Assembly: GCA_025765615.1 (NCBI GenBank)
Contig: JAIVFJ010000090.1
Span: forward strand, 186,001-250,000
Length of the DNA: 64,000 bases
Reading direction: 5' to 3'
DNA from: Zopfochytrium polystomum
Lineage: Eukaryota > Chytridiomycota > Chytridiomycetes > Chytridiales > Chytridiaceae
Position numbers and translations under genes: made by a program. A model generated the notes under the pieces. It searched no databases. It had not been told where the DNA came from and saw nothing but the letters and a program-made list of their open reading frames with translations. Shown here in pieces: positions 11,256 to 22,936 of the stretch (within the stretch, counting starts at the first letter, position 1; each line of letters opens with the position of its first letter).

Positions 11256-12546
11256 ATGGGTCTGGGAAAGGTCCAAAAGATGACCATCCTTGCGGTGTTG
11301 GTCACCATTTTCTTCTGGATCGAGCTTATCGTCGGATTCTTGACTGGATCCATGGCCCTTGTTGCTGATTCTTTCCATATGGTCTGTACCTTGGCATCCG
11401 AAGGGCTCGCCATGTGATTCTTGCTAACTGCGAAGGGTTTTCCCCACTTTCTAGCTTTCGGACCTTGTTGCCCTCGTTGTTGCTTTCATCGCCATTCGGC
11501 TTGCTGCGAAAAAAGGTGACATCAAGGGATTCACGTTCGGTTACCAGCGGGCGGAAGTGCTGGGCGCTTTCACCAACGGCATCATCCTTCTATCCTTGAG
11601 TTTCACGGTCATTCTTGACGCTATCCAGCGGTTCTTCGACCCAATGGGTAAGCACGAATCTGATGGTGGGCCTTTTGTTGCCATTCTAATGCCAATCGCT
11701 CATTTTTAGTTGTGGCGAACCCCATGATAGTTCTGATTGTTGGGTGCATGGGTTTCGCCATGAATCTCTTCGGAATGTTTTTGTTCATGGGTGGCGATGA
11801 CGGCGGGCACGGTCACAGCCACGGCGGAGGAGGTCACGGTCACAGCCATGGCGGAGGTGGCCACGGCGGCGCCAAACACGAGTCTGATGTTGAGGAGGGT
11901 GGCAAGAAGAAAAAGAAGAGAAGCTCCGACATGAACTTCCGAGGTATCTTCCTCCACGCGATGTCAGATGCTATCGGCAACTTTGGTGTCATTGCCTCCA
12001 GTTTGGTCATCATGCTCGCCACGGGAGACTGGCGATTCTACATGGATGGTGTGGCCAGTGTCATCATCTCCTTGGTTGTCATCAACTCGGCAATGCCCCT
12101 TGTCAAAGAGAGCACCAGCATCCTTCTCCAAGGCACACCTATGGGCGTTGATGTGAAACAGATCAAGCGAGACATCTTGGCCCTCGAGGACGTGAGTGAA
12201 CATCCTACTGAGCGAGTGTAGCTGTTGCATTGTCTTACTCGTTGCTTCTTTTTTCGGGCAGGTTCAACGCGTTGAGAATCTCCACGTTTGGCGCCTCTCT
12301 GAGTCGAAGACGGTTGGTGCTGTGCATGTCCACGTCCACCTTCCCCTGTCGGAGCAGCAAAACATGGACCAAGAGAGCATGGCCAAAATTGACACGAAGA
12401 GATTCACGTCTTGGATTGAGAAGATTCTCCACATGCACGGTATCAGTCAGTCGACTGTGCAGATTTCTGTGCACCGCGAGGAATCTATTGTTATCCCGAA
12501 ACTGTACGACCAGCTAATCATGATGAAGCCGGCTATCTTGAAGTGA
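11256..12546 (+). CDS. CDF (SLC30/ZRC1-like) zinc transporter, paralog of the divergent neighbour
   Basis: Exons 11256-11381, 11455-11647, 11710-12191 and 12262-12546 give 361 residues. The start at 11256 (MGLGKVQKM) is chosen because TM1 follows directly and aligns with the neighbour; an upstream in-frame extension is simple sequence. HMLSD in TM2 and HAMSDAIGN in TM5 form the HxxxD zinc site. The TM4-TM5 loop is shorter than in the neighbour and carries HGHSHGG repeats and a Lys-rich end. The C-terminal domain keeps HVWRLSES. It lacks the Asp-Ser-His repeat and the Ser-rich C-terminal insert of the paralog, so the two may differ in localisation or affinity. Confidence 0.93.
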
Positions 12547-13025
12547 TAGGGGCGGCCAGCGACGGGCTGATCCAACCCTTTGAGATGTGCAGATGGTCCT
12601 TCTATACTGTTCGTTTTCGACCCGCAAGGAGCTGGTTCTCGAACCTTGCCTGTCATCCGTCTCTCCACTCTGCGCTTCTGTTGCCTATCTCCTTTCCGTA
12701 CCCTTTTTTTTCGTTTTCGTGGGCCATGTTGCGTAAAACCTTTCAAACCCCCAGTTCCCTACTTTCTGCGTTGGATTTCCCTTTGGGCTCCCGGAAGCGC
12801 TCTGGTGGCCTACCGTTTGTGTTCTCTTTCCCCTCTGCGCGTGGAATTTCCAACCATCCCCGCAGTTGTCTTACCGCCACCAACTCTCACCTTATTCAAC
12901 TCTTGTAGCAGGCTGGTCTGTGAAAAGAAGCGATTTTCCCTTCCTCACCCCCTTGACATTCTATCCGAAAGCTTGGTAACCTCCCTTAAATACAAAGGTC
13001 ACTAGGTAGAATGGGATATCTTTGT
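12547..13025. other. Convergent 3' flanks
   Basis: This pyrimidine-rich stretch lies between the stop codons of two converging genes. It probably carries both 3' UTRs. Nothing else is recognised. Confidence 0.4.
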
Positions 13026-14276
13026 TCAAGTAGTGGGAGGGCCGTTCTCTCGCGCGGGCCACGCTCCACAGGTTTTGCAAAAAAACTGGTCGGGCCTCTC
13101 CAGCTGAAAGCCGCAACGAATGCAAGGATCTGTTGAGAACCTAAGCGCCTTGCACTTCCACGCAACTCGGCTAGTGCCTTGATGCGCTCGCCACAGAGCC
13201 GCGTCCTCCAAAACAGGCCGACCTTCGCCGCGACGGTCTTCATCGCCATCCATGCCGTCAGCGCGCGAGGTGAACTCTTCTTCGGCAAAGATCGCCCGAA
13301 AGATGTTGTAGTAGTGCAAATGCTCCGCGTCGCGTATCACGATGCCGTCCTCGTCAAACACGCGGCGACGGGCAGCCGCCAGGGCCGCGGGGCTCTTCGA
13401 CGCGTCGTCCCCTTTCCCCATCTCGCCTGACGTCTCGTTCCACGCGGCCGCGAACGCGTCGCCGACGGGCGTCACGCCGCTCCCCGTCTCCAGCGGTACC
13501 TTGCGGCGCCAACGCGACGGCCCGGCCTCGGGCACCGCGACGCGCAGCACGAGCTTGCCGTGGACGAGGCCCGCCTCCTCCGGGTCCGGGCCGAGCAGGT
13601 CTGCGACGTCGCAGGTCAGGGCGAATTCCACTACGGCGGGGTCCACGAAGGGTTGCACGACTCTGAGCTGCGCAGGCTTTGCGGCGGCAGGGTCGGGTGC
13701 CAAGGAGACGGCGGCGGCGAGGGGGACGGCGGAGAAGGACATGTTTGCGGCGGTGCGGCGGGTCCACTCGATTATCTGGGCGGGCGGCAGGCGGTGCAGG
13801 AACGAGTAGCCGGCAAAGAGCTCGTCGGCGGCGTCGCCGGTCACGACGGCCGTGAAGCCGTTGGCAACGAGGTGGGACAGGGCCTTGACGACGACGGAGC
13901 CGCCTCGCAGCTCCATAGGGTCGAAGCACTGGAGGGAGGCGATGCCCGTGCGGATTGGACCCGCGACGGGGTCGAAAAGCTCGGTGAGCGGATCGGTTAC
14001 GGTCAGCACCGTGTGGTTGGGAATTCCGGCATGGGCGACCACAGCCTTGGCGTATGGGAGGTCATGGTGAGGCTGTCCCTCGTCGGGCGTGCAGCTGACG
14101 GTGATGGCGTGCTTGAAGGGAAAGCCTACGAGGGGCGCCAGGCCGGCGATGATGGCCGTATCAAGGCCGCCGCTGAGTAAAAGAGCCGTACGGTCAGGGT
14201 CAAGGCCCGAAAGATTACGAGATAGAGAGTCCAGGAGCGCCGATCGCGCCGCGGCGACCTTTTCGGGAGCCGACAT
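13026..14276 (-). CDS. Stand-alone asparagine-synthetase-like ATP-pyrophosphatase domain with zinc ribbon
   Basis: A single-exon frame of 416 residues. LLLSGGLDTAI (residues 32-42) is the PP-loop of the Asn_synthase fold, which binds ATP and releases pyrophosphate. TGDAADELFAGY is the second conserved motif of the class. The N-terminal glutaminase domain (catalytic Cys2) of ordinary asparagine synthetase is absent, so it cannot use glutamine in the usual way by itself. The C-terminus has C-x2-C and C-x2-C pairs (CIRCGFQL and CKTCGAWP), a likely zinc ribbon. Related stand-alone proteins are of unclear function; an amidotransferase or nucleotide-transfer role on an unknown substrate is possible. 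The high-GC frame produces several long antisense shadows. Confidence 0.82.
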   Translation of the reverse strand: MSAPEKVAAARSALLDSLSRNLSGLDPDRTALLLSGGLDTAIIAGLAPLVGFPFKHAITVSCTPDEGQPHHDLPYAKAVVAHAGIPNHTVLTVTDPLTELFDPVAGPIRTGIASLQCFDPMELRGGSVVVKALSHLVANGFTAVVTGDAADELFAGYSFLHRLPPAQIIEWTRRTAANMSFSAVPLAAAVSLAPDPAAAKPAQLRVVQPFVDPAVVEFALTCDVADLLGPDPEEAGLVHGKLVLRVAVPEAGPSRWRRKVPLETGSGVTPVGDAFAAAWNETSGEMGKGDDASKSPAALAAARRRVFDEDGIVIRDAEHLHYYNIFRAIFAEEEFTSRADGMDGDEDRRGEGRPVLEDAALWRAHQGTSRVAWKCKALRFSTDPCIRCGFQLERPDQFFCKTCGAWPARENGPPTT

Positions 14277-14848
14277 GGCACACAGCGCTTCGCAAGGAAA
14301 ACACTTTCAAAAAATCTGGAAGGAACAACAGCATCACCAATGGCGGCGCACCGACAGCGACATTGGGGTGCAAGCGCGGGGCGGGACAGAGTGCAAAGAA
14401 CCCTTGGAGTTACGTTTTCAGTCGTATTTCTTATTCGTTTCAGTGTGCAGGATTCCAAAGAGTCCACCCTTCAATTGCGAGACTGCATGGCCGGGACCGC
14501 TAAATTCGCGTTTCTCACGACGGCATGCAAAACGCACAAAAAAAATTGTTGGGGGAAGAAGAAAAACGAGGACGACAAGAAGCTCTGGAGCTGGTTGCCG
14601 GCCAAAGGTACAAGAAACTAGATCCCACCATCAAAGGTAGTCACTTTTGGATAATAAGAACTGTAGAGGAGATATCAAAGAACCACGGGCCGAAACAGAT
14701 GAGGCTGTGGGAACAAGAGCTAAGAAGTAAAAGCGCGAAGTTGGACGTTGGGAATTAAGTGGCTAAGAAGGAAGGGAAAAAAAGACAACCAAAAATCACC
14801 CTTGATCGCCTCCTTTGACTTCTACAGAGTGCGCTCGGGTTTTTGTGA
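14277..14848. other. Intergenic region
   Basis: It holds the upstream region of the asparagine-synthetase-like gene and the 3' end of the subtilase gene. Open frames here are Lys-rich and of no recognisable family. No structural RNA or repeat is seen. Confidence 0.35.
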
Positions 14849-17799
14849 TCAGTAGGCGATGGTGATAACGGGAGACTCGATGATTTCGTAGTTGTCGTCA
14901 CCGAGGTAGCGTCCAGGCGTCATGTGGTGCATGGCCTTCAGACGAAGTTTGTAGTCGCCAGCGGGCAGCGTCAGGAAAGGTCCCTTGGTGTTGGGGTCGA
15001 CGAGGACTTTTCCGTTCCAGTTCTCGACCCACGGCTTTGGCACGCCTTGGCCTCCCGCGGGGGAGTTGCGCTGGCCGACGCCGTACGGGACAAGGTCGAT
15101 GGGACCGTTGGAGGTCGCCGAAAGCGCCGCGTAGCCCTGATTGCGGTTGTGTCCGACGCCCAGTTTGTTCAGTTGGTCCTTGACCGTCTGGTTGGTACCT
15201 GCGTACACGACCTCGACATAGCTCAGGCGGGTGGTTGCACCGTAGATGGGGGCGACGACGATGCTGGTCTTGCTCAGGTTGACGACGGAGCCGGCCGGGA
15301 TGGGCTTACCGACAGAGCCAAGGTAGAAGCCAGAGGCGTACCCGTACGAGCCGGTGCCCTTCACCGAGAGGATAGGGGCCTCCTTCCAGTTCCCGACCAA
15401 GCCTGCGTAGGGGACGTTGACAGCAGAGTCATCCACGTTGTTGGTCACTTTGATATATCCGGAGAAAATGGGGTACGGGAGGCCGTTGTCGGACGGCTGA
15501 GTGACTTTGACATTAATCTGGGTCGATCCGCCTGCTGGAACAACAGTGGTGAAGACGGCCTCCTGCTTATTGCCAAAGCCGAGCGAGGCGTAGTTTTTCG
15601 TAAAAGTGGTCGTTCCAACGGGCTGGATGAAATCTTCTTTTCCGTTGTACATGTTAACGGTAGCGGCACCAACGTTGGTGACCGTGTACGAAACAGCAGT
15701 GCGGTAATTGTTCTGCAGAGTGATCGTGTAGTGTGTCTTCGAAGTGAATTGTGTGTCATTAAGGGCCAGGAACGAAGGAGTGACGACCGTCTTGGAAAGA
15801 AGGGCGTTGTAGACGTTTACGAGACCAGCGCCCTGAAGAGCAACGGACGCAACTAGGTCGCTCTTGTACATGTTGGTCGGGGTTGCCGAGTTCTGGAAGT
15901 CCACGCGAGCCTTCTCAAAGCTGGTCTTGCCCCGAGACTGAAGGTACAGAGCAACAGTTCCGGCAAAGTACGGAGAAGCCATTGAAGTACCACTGTAGGA
16001 AGCATACGGAACAGGGAAGCCCTGGTTCGTCGCAGCGTGGGGCGAGATGGTAGAGTAAACTTGGCCGCCAATGCCGCCAATTTCGGGCTTGATGTGCAGT
16101 TCGGCGTCAAGACCACCCGAGGAGAAGCTCGAGACGGTTCCACCAGTAGCGATCGGGAACTGCTGGTACTGCTTGCCAATGACGACTTTCTTCGTCGCCG
16201 AAGCGAGGATAGCCGCTCCCGCAGCGTTGCTCGTGGAAGCCGAGGGAATGAAACCACCAGTGATGGACACAATGGAGTCAGTGTTGGAGTAAATCAGGCA
16301 GTTCTTGGCTCCTGCGTTTTGAGCAGTCCTGGAACGAGAAGTCAGTCTGAATGTGACTACAATATGGGACGTGGCTTACGTGCAGCGGGCGCGGGACCCG
16401 CAGCCAGAACCCCAGCGAAGAAGCACCGTCTTCCCCTTTGCGCCGGCCCCAACCGAACTGCAGCCATCGTCTTGGACGTCGTTCTTGACCGCGTTGGGGT
16501 TATTGACAAAAATGTCCAGCGATTCAGTGGGTTCCGCGAAGCTGCTGTTGGTAACACCGGCCGACCACGGGAAGTAGACGCTATCGACGGACAGAGCGAA
16601 TTGTGGAGTCGCCAAATTGTCGAAGCTGAAACGGAGAAGCAGATACGGGAAATCAATTCGCAAAAGCGGAGGCCACAAACAAGAATTACCTGGCAACGCC
16701 GAACCCTCCCAGACTTCCTGCGGGATTCCCGCTGACCATGTATCCTTGGGCACCGTCGTTCCCGTTGGATGCAACGACAATGACACCCGCGGCGCTGACG
16801 CGAGCCACCGCGGACGCGTCTGCTTGGTCGGGCAGCGAGGGCCCGCCGCCGATACTCATATTAATGACATCCGCGCCGTCAGCTGCGGCCTTGTACACCG
16901 CAGCAGAAATGATGTCGTCAAAGGTGTTGTCGGAGGGACATCCAAAGATACGGTATGCACCAAGCGTCACGTCGGGAGCGACACCCGTCCAGGGGACCTG
17001 GGGAACGAAACCCGGGGTGGTGATGTTGAGCGCGACGCCCCCAATGATTCCAGCCACGTGAGTTCCGTGACTGTTGCCGCTGCAGTCGTCGAGGGGGTCA
17101 TTGTCTGGGACGACAGTCTGGTTGGCGAGGCCGTAGGTGTCGCCAACCAAGTCGTACCCGAAGGCAACCTTGCAGCCTTGACCGAAACAACCGCCGAGAG
17201 CGGGATGCTTGTAGTAAACGCCGCTGTCGAGCACGGCAACCTTGATGCCCTTTCCAGTAAGGCCAAGCTTGTTGCGGGCGTCGTTCACTCCCGTGATGGT
17301 GTGAATAAGCTCGACGGGGGCGGCATCAGGGCGGATAGCGTCGTTGACAGTTTGAGGAGCAGTGCGACGGGTAACAGGGTAGCTGTTGATAATGTTGGTT
17401 TTGAGTCCGGCGACGATGGTTGTGGCTGGCACGCAGTGGAGGGTTAATCGAGGAGAACCAAGAAAAGTAAGGTAAAGGAATTATCAACACCAACAACGCC
17501 ATGGGGGAGTTGGTGGAAAGAAATGTGATTGTGGCTCCATTACCGGCAATGTCCTCGGCGCATCCGAACGACAAACCGCAGTAAAGAGAGGTGTCGACTC
17601 TGGTACGCAGGGAGCAGCCCGCGGCCTGCACGGCGGCCAGGGTGCTGTCGAGATCCTGGGCGCACGTCGGCCCAGCGGCCAGCTCGACGTTGCCGAAATT
17701 AGTGGCGATGTCGGGGGTCACGTCGGCCGCAGTGAGGGCGGCAACGGACGCCGCCGACGCCGAGACGGCGGCCACCGTCGGAAGGAATACCTTGACCAT
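14849..17799 (-). CDS. Secreted subtilase (S8) with PA domain and C-terminal Fn3-like region
   Basis: Exons 17799-17544, 17425-16690, 16625-16380 and 16328-14849 give 905 residues. The start MVKVFLPTVAAVSASA is a signal peptide. The catalytic triad is visible: Asp152 in AVLDSGVYY, His205 in NSHGTHVAGI, Ser528 in SGTSMASPYF, with an oxyanion Asn in VASNGNDG. Between His and Ser lies a protease-associated (PA) domain (NAGAKNCLIYSNTD). The last 350 residues are beta-rich and resemble the Fn3-like domain of C5a-peptidase/Vpr-type proteases. It should be exported and degrade protein substrates outside the cell. The second exon start at 17425 relies on a CAG acceptor preceded by TTAAC at a branch-point distance. 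Confidence 0.9.
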
Positions 17800-18262
17800 T
17801 AAAGAGGATGAAGGGCGCACTGCGCGGTATGAGGCGAGGCGGGGTCGATTGTATTGAGGTTGGGCGAGCTCTTTAGCAACGCCAGTACTATTATTAAGGG
17901 GGATTATTTATGCTGAGAGCGCTTTTTATTACGATGAAAGTTCTGTTTGTCTTTCTCCCAGAATCTCGTTGTCTTTTTTTCTCTTTTTATTTTCTTTTGT
18001 TTTCCCCTTATCGACAGGGTCGCCCGCATCATGTCTCGATTTCCAGCGAGCTTCGGTCGCTTTGGCACCAATCAGTGCACAGCGAAGGCGGTCGCCGAAT
18101 TTTCCAATGCAACAGGCGTATGGTCGCTTGCCTTTTTTGGGCATCCATGGCGCGACCCACCTGCCTTGCCTCTTTTGGCGCAACGCGTGATTCCCGATTC
18201 ATTTGCGGAAAGATTTCCATTGTTGAACCAAGGGAAACGACATTGATTGCCCCTAGTCGTCG
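17800..18262. other. Intergenic region between subtilase start and Sel1-gene stop
   Basis: It contains the promoter of the minus-strand subtilase and the 3' end of the minus-strand Sel1-repeat gene. T-rich runs occur near 17970-18005. No gene is recognised. Confidence 0.4.
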
Positions 18263-21200
18263 TCACATGACAGCGCACTTATTACCGCCGTCGAGCTCGT
18301 CCGGAATGTCCGGGCGTCGGCGCAGACCAGAGGCTGCCCGCACCGTGTCCACCACGAGGAGCCCGCTGTCCGCCATCCACCGCGACGTCCCACTGCTTCC
18401 GCCGCGGCCCCTGCGCGCTTTCTGAGCCTCCCGATCCTTCTTCTTCGCTTTCTTTCGCCGCGCCTTCTCGTCGCGGTACTCCTTCGTGTCGACCCCCTCC
18501 TTCTCCAGCCGCTTGATGGCTTTTTCGTCCCCTGCCTCAGCGGCGCGTTTGTACCAAAGCATGGCCACCTCCTGGTCTCGCTGATCTCCTTCCGTCCGGC
18601 CGATTCCTGACTCGAGGAAAAATCCAAGCGCAAACATCGCTCGCGGGTAGCCGCCTTCTGCCGCCAGCGCCGTCCACCTCCTTGCTTGAACCTCCGAAGC
18701 TGGGAGCTCAAAGTCATGCGCCTCGTCAACCGCACCCGTTAGATACCAGCCACCCAGTTCAAACATGGCCTAAAGATTGAGAGCGGGAAGGAACAATAAA
18801 AAAAAAAAAAAAAAAAAGGCAAACTCAGCATTCACAAGCATCGTCCACGATTTGGAGAACCGCTGCTCTGCTTGGACACTTTACCTCGGCGTTCCCGTTG
18901 GCCGCAGCCAGCGAATAGTAGTACACGCTTTTAGATGGTTCCACCGAACAGCCGAACTTTCCGTACTCGTACGCTTCACCGAGCTTGAGCTGACTCAGTG
19001 CGTGCCCTAAATCTGAACCGCGCTCCAGCAGCTCAATCATGTAAGGATAGTCTTGCCAAATGACATTTTTCACGCCAACGTCGTGCAATAGGGCCAACTC
19101 GTACAGGGCCTGCGGATAACGCTCGTCAGCGTACTTGCATGAGAGTCGAAGCCATTTCAAAGCGTCACGCGGCGCCACTTTCTGGCCAAGTTCGCCGTGA
19201 AGCTGTGCCATGCCTAGCCGCAGCATTGCGCCGGGGTGATTGCTGCAGATGGAAGAATGTTAACTGTTTATAGTGATGAAAAAAAGAAGGGTTCCAGAGA
19301 ACTTACAGAGCTGCTGCTTTTCGGTAGTACTGAACAGACCGCGGGGCACTGGGTGCAACCCCAGAACCCAGTTCATAGCACAATGCAACCTGGAAAATAG
19401 CGTCTGGGTGGTCTCGTCTTGCCGCGCTGACGTACAACGTGAAAGCCCTTCCGTAATCAGGTCGGTGGCCGACCCGGAACCCAGGAACCCCTCTAACATA
19501 GAGGCCTGCCATCAAATGCATCGCATCGGCAACACAAGAGATGCCCTTGCCTGACGCCGCATCGACAGCAACAATCGTTGACACCGCGGCCTCTGCAGCT
19601 GTCGAGCCAGAGAGCCCCGACGCACCAACGTCTGGCCCAACGGCGCTGGCAACGACAGCTGACCCCATTGCTGCAATCTGCTTCAGCGCTTTAAGGGCTA
19701 CCTCCACAAGCGTGTTTTGCTCGCGCGGCATAGAATGAAGGAATCGAATGGATTTGAGCAATGGTTTGGAAGCTGCGAGGGCGTCAACAGGGTCGATGTG
19801 CGTGCGAGAAGTCCGAATGCGAAGATCTTGGAGGTACCGATAAAGCTGGTCCTGCGTCATGTCGGCGGGGTCCTTGGGCACCTCGTCACCCGCCTTTGCG
19901 ACTTCAGGTGATGTTGCATCCTCCTCTTTGTCTGGCAGGTCTGGCGGGAAGCTAACTCTGGCGCGGCGAAGAATTTCCATTTTCTCTGCGACTGTTGGAA
20001 GAGCGTCTGCTTCGTCTTCGTCGTCTTCGTACTCGCCTTCGTCGCCCTCCTCCTCTTCGTCGTTTTCGTCCTCGTCGCCATCGCTCTCATCATCTTCGTC
20101 ATATTCATCGTCGTCGTCCCTATCACCCATGATCTCATTGAAAACATCACGCCGCGATCGCCCTGGCGCAAGCACGGGAACGGTGGCTGGACGGTTACCA
20201 CCCTTTCCAGTTTCGCTTTTGGCAATGTACGGTGCTGGCGTTCCCTTGATCGGGCGGCCTGGGCTTTGGGCCGATGAACCATTGATCTCGCTCAGTCGCT
20301 TCTCTTCCAGTTGCTTTAAAGCTCGCGCGCGGATCCAGCTCGACACGTTACCGCGATCGTCGTCACTGTCGTCGCTACCGACTTTGCCAGACGGAGCCTC
20401 TTCCGTTTCCGCATCAACGATGACCGCGTTCACGTTTTCCACTGGACTCATAGAGCCGGTGCCCTCCTCCTTGGACTCTACGTCATCGGTGCTCGCCTCC
20501 TTCGCCTTTGCGTCCTCCATTTCGGCCTCTTTCTTCAACATCTTCACCGTCTTTCGACTGACAGCGCCCGCCTTACGCTTTACCGCCGCAGCCGTCGCAA
20601 CGTCTCCAAGAAGCGACATCAGTCTCCGCGTTCGGTCGTCATCGCCAAATTCCTGCATAGCCTGACTCGGGACAATTGGGCGTTGGGGGTTGTAGTATAA
20701 GTTGTCGACCTCGTTTCCAACTGGCTTGACCCAGCCGCGGGGCACCAGTCCGGCAATATCCTCATCTGAATCAGCCCCGGCTGCTCCGAACGCCGCTGCT
20801 AGTGACTCGTCACTGCTGGGAACAGGATCAGCCGCCTCCGAGCTGCCGCTGTCCTCATGGTCGCCACTCCGATTCCTGTTTTTTCGCGATTTCCTCCCTT
20901 TCTTTCCCTTTCCACTCGCGTCCTTCTTCTTCTTGCTTCCAACATACACCACCTGGGGTCCAGCCGACCGGTGTGCTGATCTCCCCGGCGCCACTGGCGC
21001 TGGGTCTGCTCCAGTCCCTCCCCCATCCTCAACGTCGTCCCCATCGTCGTCATCATCGCCTCTGTGCCGTCGGTCCCTCCGTCGCCTCGTTTTCCCGGAA
21101 GCCGAGGCTGACCCGCGCGACGAAATTCGTGACATGCGTATACCGCCGCCGCCTCCCGTTTTCCCCAGCAAAATCGATCCGACTATGTCATCATCATCGT

Positions 21201-22081
21201 CCGCTCCGTCAGCGCCAGAATAGTAGGGGTTTCTTGAGTTGCCTTTGCGTCTGACAGTATCAAGGCTACGGTGGTCTTCGTCGTCTTCGTCGTCCAAATG
21301 ATTGAACGCCAACGCCGTCGGCAAAGGTGTCTCTTTCATCCACGCTTCGACTTTGGGGTTGTGATTGATACGCGCCGTAAGCGATGGCGCGTAACGGCCG
21401 GACGCGACCGAGGCGGGCGGCGCTGCAAAACCTGCTGGAAGAGCAGGAGGTGGGACGGGAGAATTTTAGGGACCGATAAGGAGGAAACGAAACGCGGAAT
21501 TGGCATTTGCAAACAGCGGTGAGTTAGTTGCTAAATATGCAGATGGTGGCGTCTGGGACCGCTTGGACTGTGAACGGGATCGGGTTGTGCAGCAAGAAAC
21601 GTCACATACGATGGAACGGGGCACCCGGAAAACCGACGATGGGTGGAGGGACCATTGGAACGCCGTATGGCTGTGGGAATGCCGGTGCGGCGGCGATCAT
21701 GGCTGGCGGCACGAATGGGGACACCATCGGCGGTCCTGGGGCGATGGCCGCCGGAATCGGGTGATGGGGGACAAGCGGAGAGCCGCCGATGATGACGGGA
21801 GGCTCTTGTTGGGGCGGTGGTGGTTGCGAGAAGTTGAGATTGGGCTCGACTCCTGCTGCTGCTGCTGCCTGGTGAAGAGGGAACGACGAAGCAGCATAGT
21901 GAGAGTGGTGGAAGTGGGGTTGTTGCGAGTTTTGTTGCACGTGCTGGTGCTGGAAAGGCTGCTGGATCGGGTGATGGGGCTGCTGGTGGTGGTGGTGGTG
22001 GTGGTGGTGGTGGTAGTTGTGCAGGTTGTGGTTCTGCAAGGGCGTGTGGGTCGAGCGGCGCCCACCACCGCCACCATCCAT
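18263..22081 (-). CDS. CHS4: Chs4/Skt5-like Sel1-repeat protein (chitin synthase regulator) with CAAX box
   Basis: Exons 22081-21610, 21434-19307, 19242-18885 and 18769-18263 give 1154 residues. The C-terminal part has at least six Sel1 repeats (for example ALYELALLHDVG and AMFALGFFLESGIG), followed by a Lys/Arg-rich tail and a final CAVM, a prenylation CAAX box. Sel1 repeats plus CAAX are the signature of fungal Chs4/Skt5, which binds and activates chitin synthase III at the membrane. The N-terminal part is long and disordered: a poly-His/Gln/Pro exon with nine His in a row, basic stretches, and Asp/Glu runs. Yeast Skt5 is shorter (about 700 residues). The first-exon junction (GTATGT donor at 21609) is a prediction. 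The symbol is by architecture, not by alignment. Confidence 0.78.
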
Positions 22082-22759
22082 TCTGTGAATTTTTGAGTTG
22101 ATTTTATTTCAATTTTTTTTTTTTTTTAAATTTTTTTTTTTAGCCTTTCGCTCAAGGGCGAAACGACGGCCCGAACAGGATAAGTCAAACACACAACAAC
22201 ATTCGTAACTGCAGTCCATTTCGTCGGCCGCTGACAAAGTCAGCGCGTCCAACGCCGAAGCAGATCCACCATCTCACCCAGCGACTTGATCCTACTCAGC
22301 TGCCAAGCGATTCCGCTCACCTTCCGAAGCTCCCAAGGAAGAAGACTGGCTGCTGTCGGAGAACGTGACATTTGAGTGAGATCAAATACTTCACCTTTTC
22401 CAAACGAGAGTGGAAGAAAGCGTGGCCACACGTGGACTCCACTCCTCAATCAAGCAAAAAGACTCAATTGTGTTGGTCCCTGACCGGCCGTCCAAACAAA
22501 ACTTCGTTCCCTTTCTCGGGTCCTGAGTGCGGCACGCGAGACGCGAGCGGAGTGCGAGCCAATCGTGCCTCTCAAGCATACAATTCGAATGGAGCAGGCA
22601 GAAGTACTTGTTTGCTTGCTTGCCGCTCCTTGACATCATCGCAAGCAAAGAAAGAAAAAAGAGGAAGGTGAGAGCAGGAGGTGGTGCGCATCCGTTGACT
22701 GCGCAGAGAGACAGAAATTGCCGGAACAAAAATGGAGACAGACAACAGAAAGAGAAAGT

Positions 22760-22792
<33 letters not shown>

Positions 22793-22936
22793 AGAGAGGG
22801 AGAGTGAGGAGTGAGAGAGAGAGCGAGAAAGGGAGCGAAATCAACACTATTCCCACACAACCACAACGCCCCCACCCACACTCCCTCGCGGCGGCCGTCC
22901 CTGCACTCCTGTGGCATCAGAATCTGCCATCGTGTA
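22082..22936. promoter_or_regulatory. Divergent promoter region between Chs4-like gene and kinase paralog 2
   Basis: The 855 bases between two divergent starts must hold both promoters. Visible features are A/T homopolymers at 22110-22141 and a (GA)n tract at 22757-22825. No tested factor site can be named. Confidence 0.45.
22757..22825 (+). repeat. (GA)n microsatellite
   Basis: A run of GA dinucleotides with small interruptions (GGGAGGGA) lies about 110 bases upstream of the proposed kinase start. Similar tracts recur through the window on either strand. Confidence 0.9.

Noticed and set aside
13560..14180. Plus-strand frame of 206 codons
   Set aside because: Antisense of the high-GC asparagine-synthetase-like gene; that gene has motif support and this frame has none.
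14924..15856. Plus-strand frame of 310 codons
   Set aside because: Antisense shadow of the last subtilase exon; composition (Val/Asp/Gly) is typical of such shadows.
16617..17447. Plus-strand frame of 276 codons
   Set aside because: It lies opposite the subtilase exons with the catalytic Asp and His. It has no domain of its own.
19859..20665. Long plus-strand open frame, Ser-rich (268 codons)
   Set aside because: It is the antisense of the acidic Asp/Glu region of the Chs4-like gene; GAC/GAT runs read as Ser codons on the other strand.
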